From Streptomyces sp. NBC_01267 (lineage in GTDB: Bacteria > Actinomycetota > Actinomycetes > Streptomycetales > Streptomycetaceae): DNA of 64,000 nucleotides. The notes beneath the pieces are model-generated. The model saw only the letters and a list, made by a program, of their open reading frames with translations, was not told the origin of the DNA and ran no database searches. Position numbers and translations under genes: made by a program. The DNA lies in assembly GCF_036241575.1 (NCBI RefSeq), contig NZ_CP108455.1, forward strand, positions 7,361,001-7,425,000. The letters are read 5' to 3'. How positions within the stretch are numbered: position 1 is the stretch's first letter; each line of letters starts with the position of its first letter. Shown piece after piece: positions 47,702 through 56,688 of the stretch.

Positions 47702-49135
47702 ATGACGGATCGCATGGAAGACAGGGCGTACGACGTGGTGGTCCTCGGCGCGGGCCCGGTCGGCGAGAACGTGGCGGACCGGGCCAGAGCCGCGGGGCTC
47801 AGCGTGGCGGTGGTCGAGAGCGAACTTGTCGGCGGTGAGTGTTCCTACTGGGCCTGCATGCCCAGCAAGGCGCTGCTGCGCCCGATGACCGCGCGCGCCG
47901 ACGCACGGAAGGTTCCCGGACTGCGCGAGGCCGTCCAGGGCCCGCTCGACGTACCGGCCGTGCTCGCCCATCGTGACGCGTACGCCTCGCACTGGAAGGA
48001 CGCCGGCCAGGTCGCCTGGCTGGACGCCATCGGAGCCGACCTCTACCGCGGACACGGGCGTCTGCAGGGCAAGAAGACGGTCGCCGTGACCGGCCCCGAC
48101 GGCGGAGAACAGGTACTGACCGCACGGCACGCGGTGGCCGTGTGCACCGGCTCCCGGGCAGTCGTGCCGGACCTTCCCGGACTCGCGGACGCCCGGCCGT
48201 GGACCAGCCGCGAGGCGACCAGCGCCCAGGCCGTGCCCGGACGGCTGGTGGTCGTCGGAGGGGGAGTGGTGGGCGTCGAGATGGCCGCCGCCTGGCAGGC
48301 TCTCGGCTCCCGGGTGACCATGCTGGTGCGCGGCGGCGGACTGCTGCCGCGGATGGAGCCCTTCGCCGGTGAACTGGTCGGCGCGGCGCTCACCGAAGCG
48401 GGCGTGGACATCCGTACCGGTACGTCCGCCGCGTCCGTCGAACGGGACAACGGGCCGGTGACCGTGGTGCTGGAGAGCGGCGAACGGATCGAGGCCGATG
48501 AAATCCTGATCGCCACCGGCCGGGCCCCACGCTCCGAGGACATCGGCCTGGACACGGTGGGCCTGGAAGCGGGTTCCTGGCTGACCGTGGACGACAGCTG
48601 CCGGGTGGAGGGCAGCGACTGGCTCTACGCCGTCGGAGACGTCAACCACCGGGCGCTCCTCACCCACCAGGGCAAGTACCAGGCCCGCATCGCCGGTGCG
48701 GCGATCACCGCGCGGGCCCAGGGCGTCCCCCTCCTGGAGACGGACCGGTGGGGAGCCCACTCCGCCACCGCCGACCACGCCGCGGTGTCCCAGGTGGTCT
48801 TCACCGACCCGGAGGCGGCCTCGGCCGGGCTGACCCTGGCCGAGGCGGAGAGCGCGGGCCTGCGCGTCCGGGGCGTCGACTACGACATGTCGGTGGTGGC
48901 CGGAGCGGGGCTGTACGCGGACGGCTACCGAGGACACGCCCGGATGGTCGTCGACCTGGACCGGGAGGTGATCGTCGGCGCGACCTTCGTGGGCCCGGGA
49001 GTCGGCGAACTGCTCCACTCGGCGACGGTGGCGATCGCGGGCGAGGTACGGGTCGACCGGCTGTGGCACGCGGTGCCCGCGTATCCGACGATCAGCGAGG
49101 TATGGCTGCGGCTGCTGGAGACCTACCGCGGATGA
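47702..49135 (+). CDS. Pyridine nucleotide-disulfide oxidoreductase
   Basis: 477 residues. FAD Rossmann (VVVLGAGPVGENVADRA), redox Cys pair C47/C52 in GECSYWACMPSKAL, NAD(P) site VVVGGGVVGVEMAAAWQALG, and the dimerisation domain ending in PTISEVW. This belongs to the lipoamide-dehydrogenase/mercuric-reductase family, but the usual His-Glu active-site dyad is not clear (HAVPAYPTIS carries a His), and no lipoyl E2 gene is near. A soluble thiol-disulfide reductase of unknown partner; the adjacent thioredoxin is a candidate. Confidence 0.87.
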   Translation: MTDRMEDRAYDVVVLGAGPVGENVADRARAAGLSVAVVESELVGGECSYWACMPSKALLRPMTARADARKVPGLREAVQGPLDVPAVLAHRDAYASHWKDAGQVAWLDAIGADLYRGHGRLQGKKTVAVTGPDGGEQVLTARHAVAVCTGSRAVVPDLPGLADARPWTSREATSAQAVPGRLVVVGGGVVGVEMAAAWQALGSRVTMLVRGGGLLPRMEPFAGELVGAALTEAGVDIRTGTSAASVERDNGPVTVVLESGERIEADEILIATGRAPRSEDIGLDTVGLEAGSWLTVDDSCRVEGSDWLYAVGDVNHRALLTHQGKYQARIAGAAITARAQGVPLLETDRWGAHSATADHAAVSQVVFTDPEAASAGLTLAEAESAGLRVRGVDYDMSVVAGAGLYADGYRGHARMVVDLDREVIVGATFVGPGVGELLHSATVAIAGEVRVDRLWHAVPAYPTISEVWLRLLETYRG

Positions 49136-49192
49136 ACCGTACGGGGGGCGACAACTCAGGGCGAGCATCTTCACGCTGAAGGTTGACGAACT

Positions 49193-49942
49193 ATGAGCCA
49201 ACGGGTCGCTGCGCATTCTCGTACAGATGAGTGTACGGACGGGCTTCACCGGGAAGTCGCCAAATTCGTGACGGTCGGGGCCGCGGGAGTTGCCGTCAAT
49301 CTCGTGGTGTTCAATCTGGCCCGCCATTTCGCCCATCTGCAGGTGATCCGGGCCGGAGTCGTCGCGACCGTGGTCGCGATCGCCTTCAACTACGTGGGAT
49401 TCAAATACTTCACCTACCGGCACAGAGGAAGGCAGCAGCGTACGCGGGAGATCGCCCTCTTCGTCTTCTTCAGCCTGATCGGGCTGGTCATCGAGAACGG
49501 CATTCTCTACATGGCGACGTACGGCTTCGGCTGGGACAGTACGTTGCAGAGCAATATCTTCAAGTTCCTCGGTATCGGTGTCGCCACGCTCTTCCGCTTC
49601 TGGTCCTACCGGACCTGGGTGTTCAAGGCGCTGCCGAAGAGCGAGGGCGCGGATTCGGTTCCGGCCGATGCCCGTGGCGGGGACGCCCGAAGGCGATTAG
49701 GACCTGTCCGGCCGATCTTCGCCGGGCCCGGGGCGTCTGATACGGCACCTCGCCGCGTTGCCGAAGTGCCCACAGGAAACCACCCTGCGGACACTTCGGC
49801 GCCTTGCGATGCACCGCACCAGACGCCCCGGGCTGACCCGACAAGACCGGCGGGGCAGGTCCTGGGACCTGCCCGGCCCGGAGCGAGCCGAATGCGTGGG
49901 CAACTCGTCGGACCTACGGCAGAGGTGAGCTGTGCCCGCTGA
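49193..49942 (+). CDS. GtrA-like membrane protein with transposon-derived tail
   Basis: 249 residues as an open frame. Residues ~20-150 form the GtrA fold, four membrane helices (FVTVGAAGVAVNLVVFNLAR, VVATVVAIAFNYVGFKYFT, IALFVFFSLIGLVIENGILY, then NIFKFLGIGVATLFRFWSYR). GtrA proteins move lipid-linked sugars. From ~residue 169 the sequence comes from the MITE-like element (49699-49863) and looks like ordinary non-protein DNA in frame, so the natural protein was ~165 residues. The frame overlaps the next gene's start by 11 bases. Confidence 0.8.
   Translation: MSQRVAAHSRTDECTDGLHREVAKFVTVGAAGVAVNLVVFNLARHFAHLQVIRAGVVATVVAIAFNYVGFKYFTYRHRGRQQRTREIALFVFFSLIGLVIENGILYMATYGFGWDSTLQSNIFKFLGIGVATLFRFWSYRTWVFKALPKSEGADSVPADARGGDARRRLGPVRPIFAGPGASDTAPRRVAEVPTGNHPADTSAPCDAPHQTPRADPTRPAGQVLGPARPGASRMRGQLVGPTAEVSCAR
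49699..49863. mobile_element. MITE-like inverted-repeat element, 165 bp
   Basis: The two ends are near-perfect inverted repeats (AGGACCTGTCC at the left, GGGCAGGTCCT at the right), GGGGCGTCTG/CAGACGCCCC pair further in, and the centre is another hairpin (CCGAAGTG with CACTTCGG). There is no transposase. It lies in the 3' end of the gtrA-like gene. I recall similar end sequences near IS5-type transposases in Streptomyces, but could not check. Confidence 0.7.
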
Positions 49943-51131
49943 TCCCGCGACGCATCCGCCGCTGTCCCCGCCCCGGGGACACGCGCCCCCTCCGTTCCAA
50001 CGGCTGGCCGGGGCGCTGCGCAGGGCGGCTCCGGCGCTCCTGCTCTACGTGGTGGTGCGGCTCGCAGGCATTGTCGTGGTGGCGATCGTCGCCCACCACA
50101 CGGGCCGGTCGATGTGGTCGGCGCTCGGCAATTCCTGGGACAGCCGGTGGTACGCGGGCATCGCCCAGCACGGTTACGGCACCACGCGCCCCTCGCGGAT
50201 CCCCGGCATCGTCCGCAGCGACCTCGCCTTCTTCCCGCTCTTCCCCGGCCTCGAACGGGCTGTCACGGCGCTCGTCCCGGTCAGCCTGGTCGTCGCCGGA
50301 CTGACGGTGGCCTGGGTCTCGGCCGTGTTCGCGGCCTGGGGCATCCACGCCGTCGGTGAGCGGCTCTACGGCCGCCGGGCAGCCACCATGCTCGTCCTGC
50401 TCTACGCGGTGCTTCCGCACGCCGTCGTCATGACCATGGCCTACAGCGAGCCGCTGATGACCGCGCTGGCCGCGTGGTCGCTCTACGCCCTCCTCACCCG
50501 CCGCTGGCTGTGGGCGGGCTCCCTCGCCCTGCTCGCCGGGCTCGCCCGGCCCAGCGGCATCGCCGTTGCCGCTGCCGTGCTCAGCGCGGCGCTGATCGTG
50601 CTGTGGCAACGGGAGGGTGCCCGGCGCGACTGGCGGATCTGGACCGGCGCCCTCCTCGCGCCGCTCGGCTGGCTCGGCTACGTCGCCTGGGTGGGCACCC
50701 GCTCCGGCGGACCGCTCGGCTATTTCCGGATCCAGCGCGAGTGGGGCTCCCGCTTCGATTTCGGCCGGAGCGAACTGGACTTCATCCGGCGGCTCGTCAC
50801 CGACGAGGGCGGGACTCCCCATCTGGCCTACTACATGGGCGTGGCCGGAGTCCTCGTCGCGGTACCGGCGCTCGTCCTGCTCATTCTCGACCGCCCGCCG
50901 CTTCCCCTGCTCATCTACACGCTCGTGCTCTTCGTGCTCGCGGTCGGCGGCTCGCACTACTACTCCTCCAGACCGCGATTCCTGCTCCCCGCCTTTCCTT
51001 TGCTGTTTCCCGCCGCACGGGCCATGGCGAAAGCCAGGCCGCGTACGGTCGCTGTTCTGACGGGCAGCCTGACGGTACTTTCGCTGACGTACGGCGAGTA
51101 CCTGCTGTTGTTCTCCACCACCGCCCCGTGA
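49932..51131 (+). CDS. Polytopic glycosyltransferase/mannosyltransferase-like protein
   Basis: 399 residues from GTG 49932 (GAGGTGA upstream). Eight to ten membrane helices with an early soluble loop (WDSRWYAGIAQHGYG, then LAFFPLFPGLERA), a layout typical of GT-C lipid-linked mannosyltransferases such as GPI/PIG-V-like families. It probably transfers a sugar from a polyprenyl donor outside the membrane. It is coupled to the gtrA-like gene, which fits a glycan-transport/glycosylation pair. Confidence 0.82.
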   Translation: MPADPATHPPLSPPRGHAPPPFQRLAGALRRAAPALLLYVVVRLAGIVVVAIVAHHTGRSMWSALGNSWDSRWYAGIAQHGYGTTRPSRIPGIVRSDLAFFPLFPGLERAVTALVPVSLVVAGLTVAWVSAVFAAWGIHAVGERLYGRRAATMLVLLYAVLPHAVVMTMAYSEPLMTALAAWSLYALLTRRWLWAGSLALLAGLARPSGIAVAAAVLSAALIVLWQREGARRDWRIWTGALLAPLGWLGYVAWVGTRSGGPLGYFRIQREWGSRFDFGRSELDFIRRLVTDEGGTPHLAYYMGVAGVLVAVPALVLLILDRPPLPLLIYTLVLFVLAVGGSHYYSSRPRFLLPAFPLLFPAARAMAKARPRTVAVLTGSLTVLSLTYGEYLLLFSTTAP

Positions 51132-51315
51132 GCGATATCGGCCGCTGATCCGGCGTCCGGCCGCACCCGGCTGCCCGTCATGGCTTGCGGAGGAGCCACC
51201 GCCGAAGTCGAATGGGCACACCGGCGAGAGCTTCGGTGATTCGGTATCAGTCCGCGGCCCGTCCCCTTGCTTTCGGCCGCACTGCTCGGCCCGGACCGTC
51301 TGGAGGCAGATGTTC

Positions 51316-52131
51316 ATGGCAAAAGGCCTGAAGAGAACGGGTCTGGTCAAAGAGCTGTCCGCGGAATTCGCGGGCACGTTCATCCTCATCCTTTTCGGGG
51401 CGGGAGTCGTCGCCCAGGTGGTCGCGGCGGGTCTGGGAGACCACGACAGCATCGCCTGGGCCTGGGGCCTGGGTGTCACCTTCGGCGTCTATGTCGCGGG
51501 CCGGATCAGCGGCGCCCACATCAACCCCGCGGTCACGCTCGCCTTCGCCGTCTTCAGGGGATTCTCCTGGCGCAAGGTCGTTCCCTTTGTGACAGCGCAG
51601 ACCGCCGGTGCGTTCGCCGCCGCTCTGCTGGTCCGCTGGAACTACACGGAGGTGCTGGCGAAGTTCGACCCCGGGCACACTCTGAAGACACAGTTCGTCT
51701 TCTCCACGCTGCCGGGGAACGGAACCCTGCCGGTGAGTGAATGGGGCGCCCTGCGCGACCAGATCATCGGTACCGCGATCCTGCTCTTCGTGCTCTTCGC
51801 ACTGACCGACGCACTGAACGACCCGCCCCTCGCCAACCTGGGACCGCTGCTCATCGGGCTGCTCATCGTGGCGATCGGCATGGCGTTCGGCGCCGACGCC
51901 GGATACGCCATCAACCCCGCACGTGACCTCGGACCCCGGTTCGCGAGCTTCATCACCGGGTACCGGGGCGCCTGGCGGGACCAGTACGGCAATCTCTACT
52001 TCTGGGTCCCCATCGTCGGCCCGCTGATCGGTGGTGTGCTCGGGGCCGCGGTGTACAAGTTCCTGATCGGGCGCTATCTCCCCGGGCTCAAGGGGCAGGA
52101 GGCCGGCAGGATCCCGACTGCTGACAACTGA
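51316..52131 (+). CDS. Aquaporin/glycerol facilitator (MIP family)
   Basis: 271 residues from ATG 51316, which has GGAGG at nine bases; an ATG two codons earlier is too close to the SD. Six helices and both half-helix motifs, HINPAVT and YAINPARDLGPR, are present. The Asp after the second NPAR is characteristic of the glycerol-conducting GlpF branch. Membrane channel for glycerol or water; no glpK/glpD genes adjoin. Confidence 0.92.
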   Translation: MAKGLKRTGLVKELSAEFAGTFILILFGAGVVAQVVAAGLGDHDSIAWAWGLGVTFGVYVAGRISGAHINPAVTLAFAVFRGFSWRKVVPFVTAQTAGAFAAALLVRWNYTEVLAKFDPGHTLKTQFVFSTLPGNGTLPVSEWGALRDQIIGTAILLFVLFALTDALNDPPLANLGPLLIGLLIVAIGMAFGADAGYAINPARDLGPRFASFITGYRGAWRDQYGNLYFWVPIVGPLIGGVLGAAVYKFLIGRYLPGLKGQEAGRIPTADN

Positions 52132-52141
52132 CCTCCCGGCA

Positions 52142-52208
52142 GTGACGAGCACCCGGCCACGGTGCCCGCCGCGCAGCGCGCGGTGCACCACGGCCGGGTG
52201 CTCGTCAC
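52142..52208. terminator. Long bidirectional inverted repeat
   Basis: A perfect 17-bp inverted repeat (52142-52158 with 52192-52208) enclosing a second GC-rich hairpin, in the gap between convergent aquaporin and lectin genes. Confidence 0.75.
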
Positions 52209-52225
52209 GAAGGGTGTGAGGGCCC

Positions 52226-53350
52226 TCAGGCAGGGGTGTTCCACTGCTGGTTGGCGCTGCCCTGGCAGGTGTACACGATCAGCTCGGTGCCGTCGGCGCT
52301 GCCGCCGCCCGAGGCGTCGAGACACTTCCCCGATCCCGTGTTGACCAGGGTGTTCCCCGTGCGCTTCCACTGCTGGGCGGTGGAACCGTCACAGGACTTG
52401 AGCTGGACGTCCGTGCCGCTGACGGCCATGCACTTGAAGAACGCGTGCACCGTGCCGTCACCGGCGAGTACCCAGTTCTGCATGTCGCCGCCGCTGCACG
52501 TCCACAGCTCCAGCGGGGTGCCGTCGGCGCTGTTGCCGCCCGTGATGTCGACGCACTTGCCGCCCGTGCCGGTGATGGCCCCCGACGACGAGTTGCCGAT
52601 GCCGTCCTGGTGAACACTGCCGCCACTGGGTGTGGTCACCGCGGCGTACGGGTCGCAGGTGCCGCTCTTCGACGTGCCGCTGACGGAGGCCGTGACGCCG
52701 CCACCGCTGGTCGACGTTCCGGTGGGCAGATCGAAACGGGCCTGGGAGAAGGGCTCGTCCTGGCAGGTCGCGGCGTTGTTGTTCCAGTCGAAGTACTCCA
52801 CCCAGTCGGTCATCCCGCCCGCGGCCACCTGCGCGCCCGAACCGATCTGAAGGCTGCCGAGGACGAACGAGGTCCCGGCCGTGGTGTCGGAGATCGTCGC
52901 CTGGTACCAGCCGTCGGTTGCGGCGGGCTCGATGTGGTACGCGTAACGGTGCCCGGCCGTGAACTTCTGCTCGGAGCGGCAGGTGTATCCGGTGCCGCTC
53001 TCGTCGAAGGTCTGGCAGTACGTACCTGCCGAGCCGGCCTTGGCGGCGGTGGAGCCCCAGAGCGAGAACAGGAACATTCCGTTCCCGGTGCGCCAGCGCT
53101 GTTGTCCGATGTATCCGCCGACTCCATTGGTGAAGCCGAACTGGTGCGACCAGAAGACATTGCCACGCCCGGGGTCGGACTGCACGGTCGTGGCGAAGGT
53201 GACATCCGTGAGGGAAGTGGTCCCGGACGGGAAGCCGTAGTTGGTGTAGGTGCCGGGGGTCGAACCGCCTGCCTGAGCGGGCCCGGCCAAGCCCAGACAG
53301 GCGGCGAGCGCGAGTACGGCGATGGTGCAGAGTGCTTTGACACGGAGCAC
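52226..53350 (-). CDS. Secreted DUF3472 protein with ricin-B lectin domain
   Basis: 374 residues from GTG 53350 with GGAGGAG five bases upstream, excluding a poor earlier ATG. Signal peptide (ALCTIAVLALAACLGLAGPAQA) then a DUF3472-type domain (GYIGQQRW, NGMFLFSLWG; ~30-235), then a ricin-type beta-trefoil (~245-374) with three QxW repeats (QNW, QQW, QQW). The lectin binds galactose-like sugars in characterised members; the DUF3472 part has no assigned activity. Divergent from the second fucosidase, so a glycan-binding partner is likely. Confidence 0.85.
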   Translation of the reverse strand: MLRVKALCTIAVLALAACLGLAGPAQAGGSTPGTYTNYGFPSGTTSLTDVTFATTVQSDPGRGNVFWSHQFGFTNGVGGYIGQQRWRTGNGMFLFSLWGSTAAKAGSAGTYCQTFDESGTGYTCRSEQKFTAGHRYAYHIEPAATDGWYQATISDTTAGTSFVLGSLQIGSGAQVAAGGMTDWVEYFDWNNNAATCQDEPFSQARFDLPTGTSTSGGGVTASVSGTSKSGTCDPYAAVTTPSGGSVHQDGIGNSSSGAITGTGGKCVDITGGNSADGTPLELWTCSGGDMQNWVLAGDGTVHAFFKCMAVSGTDVQLKSCDGSTAQQWKRTGNTLVNTGSGKCLDASGGGSADGTELIVYTCQGSANQQWNTPA

Positions 53351-53496
53351 GGTGTCTCCTCCGTCGAACGTGGATGATGGCATGTTCACGTCGAGAGTGG
53401 TCTCTCGGGGAGCCGTCGCGGGATGGACTTTCCGAACGGGCAGATGGACTCTTCTCATTCGACACCCCGACGGTGGGCGGGAGTTGAGAGGCTGCA

Positions 53497-53524
53497 TTCC
53501 GTAGAACATCCGATGAATACGGAA
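53497..53524. promoter_or_regulatory. Divergent-promoter operator
   Basis: TTCCGTA (53497-53503) and TACGGAA (53518-53524) form a perfect 7-bp inverted repeat spaced by 14, located 45 bases before the fucosidase ATG in the region shared with the lectin gene. Likely a site for a shared regulator. Confidence 0.5.
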
Positions 53525-53568
53525 CAGGAACCCGCGTCTCACGCTCACTGACACCGGAGGACCCGCCC

Positions 53569-55203
53569 ATGGCTCTCAGCCGCCGCCTCTTCGTCACCGC
53601 ACTCGCCGCAGTCTCCACCACGGCCGGTACGTCCCTGCTCGGCCCGGACGCCTGGGCTGCGGCCCGGGTCCGCTCCGTACCTGTCGAACCGGGCTACCGG
53701 ATCCCGGTCGGCCCGGACGACACCCCGGACCAACTCGTCGCCAAGGCGGCCCGACTCCGCCCGACGGAGCGTCAGATAGCTTGGCAGCGCCTGGAGAAGA
53801 CGGCCTTCCTGCACTTCGGGGTGAACACCTTCACCGGCCTCGAATGGGGCACCGGCGACGAGGACCCCGATGTGTTCCAGCCGGTCGGACTCGACACCGA
53901 CCAGTGGGCACGGGCGCTGCGGGACGGCGGCTTCGAGCTGGCCATCCTCACCGTCAAGCACCACGACGGCTTCGTCCTCTACCCCTCCCGCTACACGGAA
54001 CACAGCGTCGCCTCCAGCAGCTGGCGCAGCGGCGGGGGTGACGTACTGCGCTCCTTCGCCGACTCCATGCGGGCCCACGGGATCAAGGTCGGCGTCTACA
54101 TCTCCCCGGCCGACGAGAACCAGTACCTGCACGGCGTCTACGCCAACGGCAGCGCCCGCACCACCCGCACGGTCCCCGCCCTCGTCGACGGGGACGACCG
54201 GGCAGGAAAGAAGCTGCGGACCTTCGAGCTCCAGGCCACCGACTACGGCGCCCACATGCTCAACCAGCTCTACGAAGTACTCACCGAGTACGGGCCGGTC
54301 GACGAGGTCTGGTTCGACGGAGCACAGGGCCGGATCCCCCCGGAGAAGGTCGAGCGCTACGACTGGGACAGCTGGTACGAGGTCGTCCGCGCCCTCGCCC
54401 CCGGCGCCTCCATCGCGGTGTCCGGCCCCGACGTGCGCTGGGTCGGCAACGAGGGCGGGCTGGCACGCGAGAACGAGTGGAGCACCATCCCGGTGGCGGA
54501 GACGGACTACGGCCGCACCGACTACGCCCTCGCCTACGACGCCCCCGACCAGGGCAGCCGTGACGCGCTCGCCGCGTCGCGGTCCGTGGCGCAGTACCTT
54601 CAGTGGTGGCCGGCCGAGTGCGATGTCTCCATCAGGCCCGGCTGGTTCTACCACGCGGACCAGCAGCCCAAGACGGTCGAGCAGCTCACCGACATCTACA
54701 TGAGATCGGTCGGCCGCAACTCCGTCCTGCTGCTGAACATCCCACCGGACCAGCAGGGCCAACTCCCCGCAGCGGACGTCGCCGTGCTGCGGGCCTTCCA
54801 CGAGCGCATCGGCAGCGAACTGCCCGAGGACCTCGCGCACCGGACGCGGGCCTGGGGCGACGGGCGCTCCCCGGCCCGCGCGGTCGACGGGGACCCGGAC
54901 ACCGCATGGACCGCGCCCGCCGCGTCGAAGGGCACCCTGTACGTGGACCTCGGCCGTTCCCGCGAGGTCGACCGGATCCGCCTCGCCGAGGACATCCACC
55001 ACGGTCAGCAGGTCGAACAGGTCGTCGTCGAGGCCCGTACGGCACAGGGGTGGACGCAGATCGCCGAAGTCGGGACCATCGGCGCGAACCGCATCGTCCT
55101 GCTGCCCGCCCCGGTCACCGCCCAGCAGTGGCGGCTGCGCGTGACGGGCTCCCGACTGCCCGCGCACATCGCTGAGTTCGGCCTCTACCGCTCGCAGGTC
55201 TGA
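53569..55203 (+). CDS. Tat-exported GH29 alpha-L-fucosidase (second)
   Basis: 544 residues. N-terminal LSRRLFVTALAA is a Tat signal. The barrel (~70-430) has AFLHFGVNTFT, LTVKHHDGF and the nucleophile Asp250 in EVWFDGAQG; the KHHDGF and FGVNTF forms point to the GH29-B branch, which prefers branched alpha-1,3/1,4-fucosides. A C-terminal discoidin-like domain (~440-540) follows. Different branch from the enzyme at 4.2 kb, so the two may split linkages. Confidence 0.9.
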   Translation: MALSRRLFVTALAAVSTTAGTSLLGPDAWAAARVRSVPVEPGYRIPVGPDDTPDQLVAKAARLRPTERQIAWQRLEKTAFLHFGVNTFTGLEWGTGDEDPDVFQPVGLDTDQWARALRDGGFELAILTVKHHDGFVLYPSRYTEHSVASSSWRSGGGDVLRSFADSMRAHGIKVGVYISPADENQYLHGVYANGSARTTRTVPALVDGDDRAGKKLRTFELQATDYGAHMLNQLYEVLTEYGPVDEVWFDGAQGRIPPEKVERYDWDSWYEVVRALAPGASIAVSGPDVRWVGNEGGLARENEWSTIPVAETDYGRTDYALAYDAPDQGSRDALAASRSVAQYLQWWPAECDVSIRPGWFYHADQQPKTVEQLTDIYMRSVGRNSVLLLNIPPDQQGQLPAADVAVLRAFHERIGSELPEDLAHRTRAWGDGRSPARAVDGDPDTAWTAPAASKGTLYVDLGRSREVDRIRLAEDIHHGQQVEQVVVEARTAQGWTQIAEVGTIGANRIVLLPAPVTAQQWRLRVTGSRLPAHIAEFGLYRSQV

Positions 55204-55245
55204 ACAGCCGGACGCCGCACCTCCAGAGGGGCCCTGAGCAGTGCC

Positions 55246-55277
55246 ACGGCCCACGCCGTCCGTCCGGCGTGGGCCGT
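55246..55277. terminator. Hairpin after second fucosidase
   Basis: A perfect 13-bp inverted repeat (55246-55258 with 55265-55277) between the fucosidase stop and the clpP3 promoter. Confidence 0.7.
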
Positions 55278-55280
55278 CGC

Positions 55281-55295
55281 TCTGCCCTCAGCGAA
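55281..55295 (+). promoter_or_regulatory. PopR box upstream of clpP3
   Basis: TCTGCC-CTC-AGCGAA. From memory, PopR in S. lividans binds TCTGCC-N3-GGCAGA; the left half is exact and the right half partial. A nearly identical copy lies before popR. Confidence 0.6.
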
Positions 55296-55391
55296 TCTGC
55301 TGCGGGCCGAGAAAGCCGAGGTGGACGCCCGATCGGACCGAGAGTGGTGAGGAGCGCGGCAACGGCAGCCGCACCACCACAAGGAGGACCG

Positions 55392-56045
55392 ATGCGCACT
55401 CTCATCACCGGCGCGGACCCCGCACCCGCCCCGCGGGCGAGCGAGGAAGACACCCCCGCGACACGGTTCGACGACCATCTGGCCGCGCAACTTCTCATGC
55501 AGCGGATCGTCTTCCTCGGCACCCAGGTCGACGAGGTCTCCGCGAACCGGGTCTGCGCCCAGCTCCTGCTCCTCTCGGCGGAGGACCCGCGGAGCGACAT
55601 CAGCCTGTACATCAACAGCCCCGGCGGCTCGGTGACAGCCGGGCTGGCGATCTACGACACGATGCGGCTGATCCCGAACGACGTCTCCACCCTCGCGATG
55701 GGATTCGCCGCGAGCATGGGCCAGTTCCTGCTCACGGTCGGGGAGCCCGGGAAGCGCTTCGCGCTGCCGAACGCGCGGATCATGATGCACCAGCCGTCGG
55801 CCGGGATCGGCGGGACGGCCGCCGACATCGCGATCCAGGCGGAGAACCTCGAATTCACCAAGAAGGCCATCGAACGGATCACGGCCGAGCACACCGGCCA
55901 GAACGAGGAGACGATCTCCCGGGACGGTGACCGCGACCGGTGGTTCACGGCCGAGCAGGCCAAGGAGTACGGAATGGTCGACCATGTCGTCGAGTCGCTG
56001 GACGACGTCCGGCCGGCCGGTACGCAGCGACGGATCGGACTCTGA
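55392..56045 (+). CDS. clpP3: ClpP protease subunit (ClpP3)
   Basis: 217 residues with AAGGAGG upstream. Catalytic triad intact: Ser108 in FAASMGQ, His133 in MMHQPSAG and Asp178 in [20 protein letters not shown] is the oxyanion region. The alternative ClpP tetradecamer subunit expressed when ClpP1P2 fails; pairs with ClpP4 encoded one base downstream. PopR, encoded nearby, is expected to activate this operon. Confidence 0.93.
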   Translation: MRTLITGADPAPAPRASEEDTPATRFDDHLAAQLLMQRIVFLGTQVDEVSANRVCAQLLLLSAEDPRSDISLYINSPGGSVTAGLAIYDTMRLIPNDVSTLAMGFAASMGQFLLTVGEPGKRFALPNARIMMHQPSAGIGGTAADIAIQAENLEFTKKAIERITAEHTGQNEETISRDGDRDRWFTAEQAKEYGMVDHVVESLDDVRPAGTQRRIGL

Positions 56046-56046
56046 C

Positions 56047-56652
56047 ATGAGCCAGTACACGATTCCCACGGTCGTCGAACGGACCGCGCAGGGCGAGCGG
56101 GCGTACGACATCTACAGCCGGCTGCTCTCCGAGCGGATCATCTTCCTCGGCACCGAGATCGACGACGGCGTCGCGAACGTGGTGATCGCGCAACTCCTCC
56201 ACCTGGAGTCGTCGAGCCCCGACACGGAGATCGCGATCTACATCAACTCGCCCGGCGGATCCGTCACTTCGCTCATGGCGATCTACGACACGATGACCTT
56301 CATCACCTCACCCGTCTCGACGTTCTGTGTCGGGCAGGCGGCCTCGACCGCTGCGGTACTCCTGGCCGGGGGAGACCCGGGACGGCGCTTCGTCCTGGAC
56401 CACGCCAGGGTGCTGCTGGGACAGCCGGCGAGCGGCGGTCAGCAGGGGACGGTCTCGGACCTCAGCCTGCGGGCCAAGGAGATGCTCCGGATCCGCTCCG
56501 AGATCGAGGACGTCCTGGCCCGGCACACCCACCACGACATCGCGACACTCCGCGCGGACATGGACCGGGACAAGGTCTTCACCGCGCACGATGCCGTGGC
56601 GTACGGCCTCGCCGACCAGGTCCTCAGCCGGCGCGCCGGAGGGCGATTCTGA
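56047..56652 (+). CDS. clpP4: ClpP-like subunit (ClpP4), catalytic His missing
   Basis: 201 residues. Ser100 (VGQAASTAA) and the Asp in LRADMDRD remain, but the histidine is replaced: [10 protein letters not shown] carries Gly125 where MMHQP has His. So the subunit has no complete triad and is probably structural or regulatory in a mixed ClpP3/P4 complex. Follows clpP3 with one base between. I do not know whether other ClpP4 proteins share this; if so, it is a family trait. Confidence 0.9.
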   Translation: MSQYTIPTVVERTAQGERAYDIYSRLLSERIIFLGTEIDDGVANVVIAQLLHLESSSPDTEIAIYINSPGGSVTSLMAIYDTMTFITSPVSTFCVGQAASTAAVLLAGGDPGRRFVLDHARVLLGQPASGGQQGTVSDLSLRAKEMLRIRSEIEDVLARHTHHDIATLRADMDRDKVFTAHDAVAYGLADQVLSRRAGGRF

Positions 56653-56688
56653 GACGCGGCGCCGGCCGGGGCTCCGGGAGGGGCGCGG

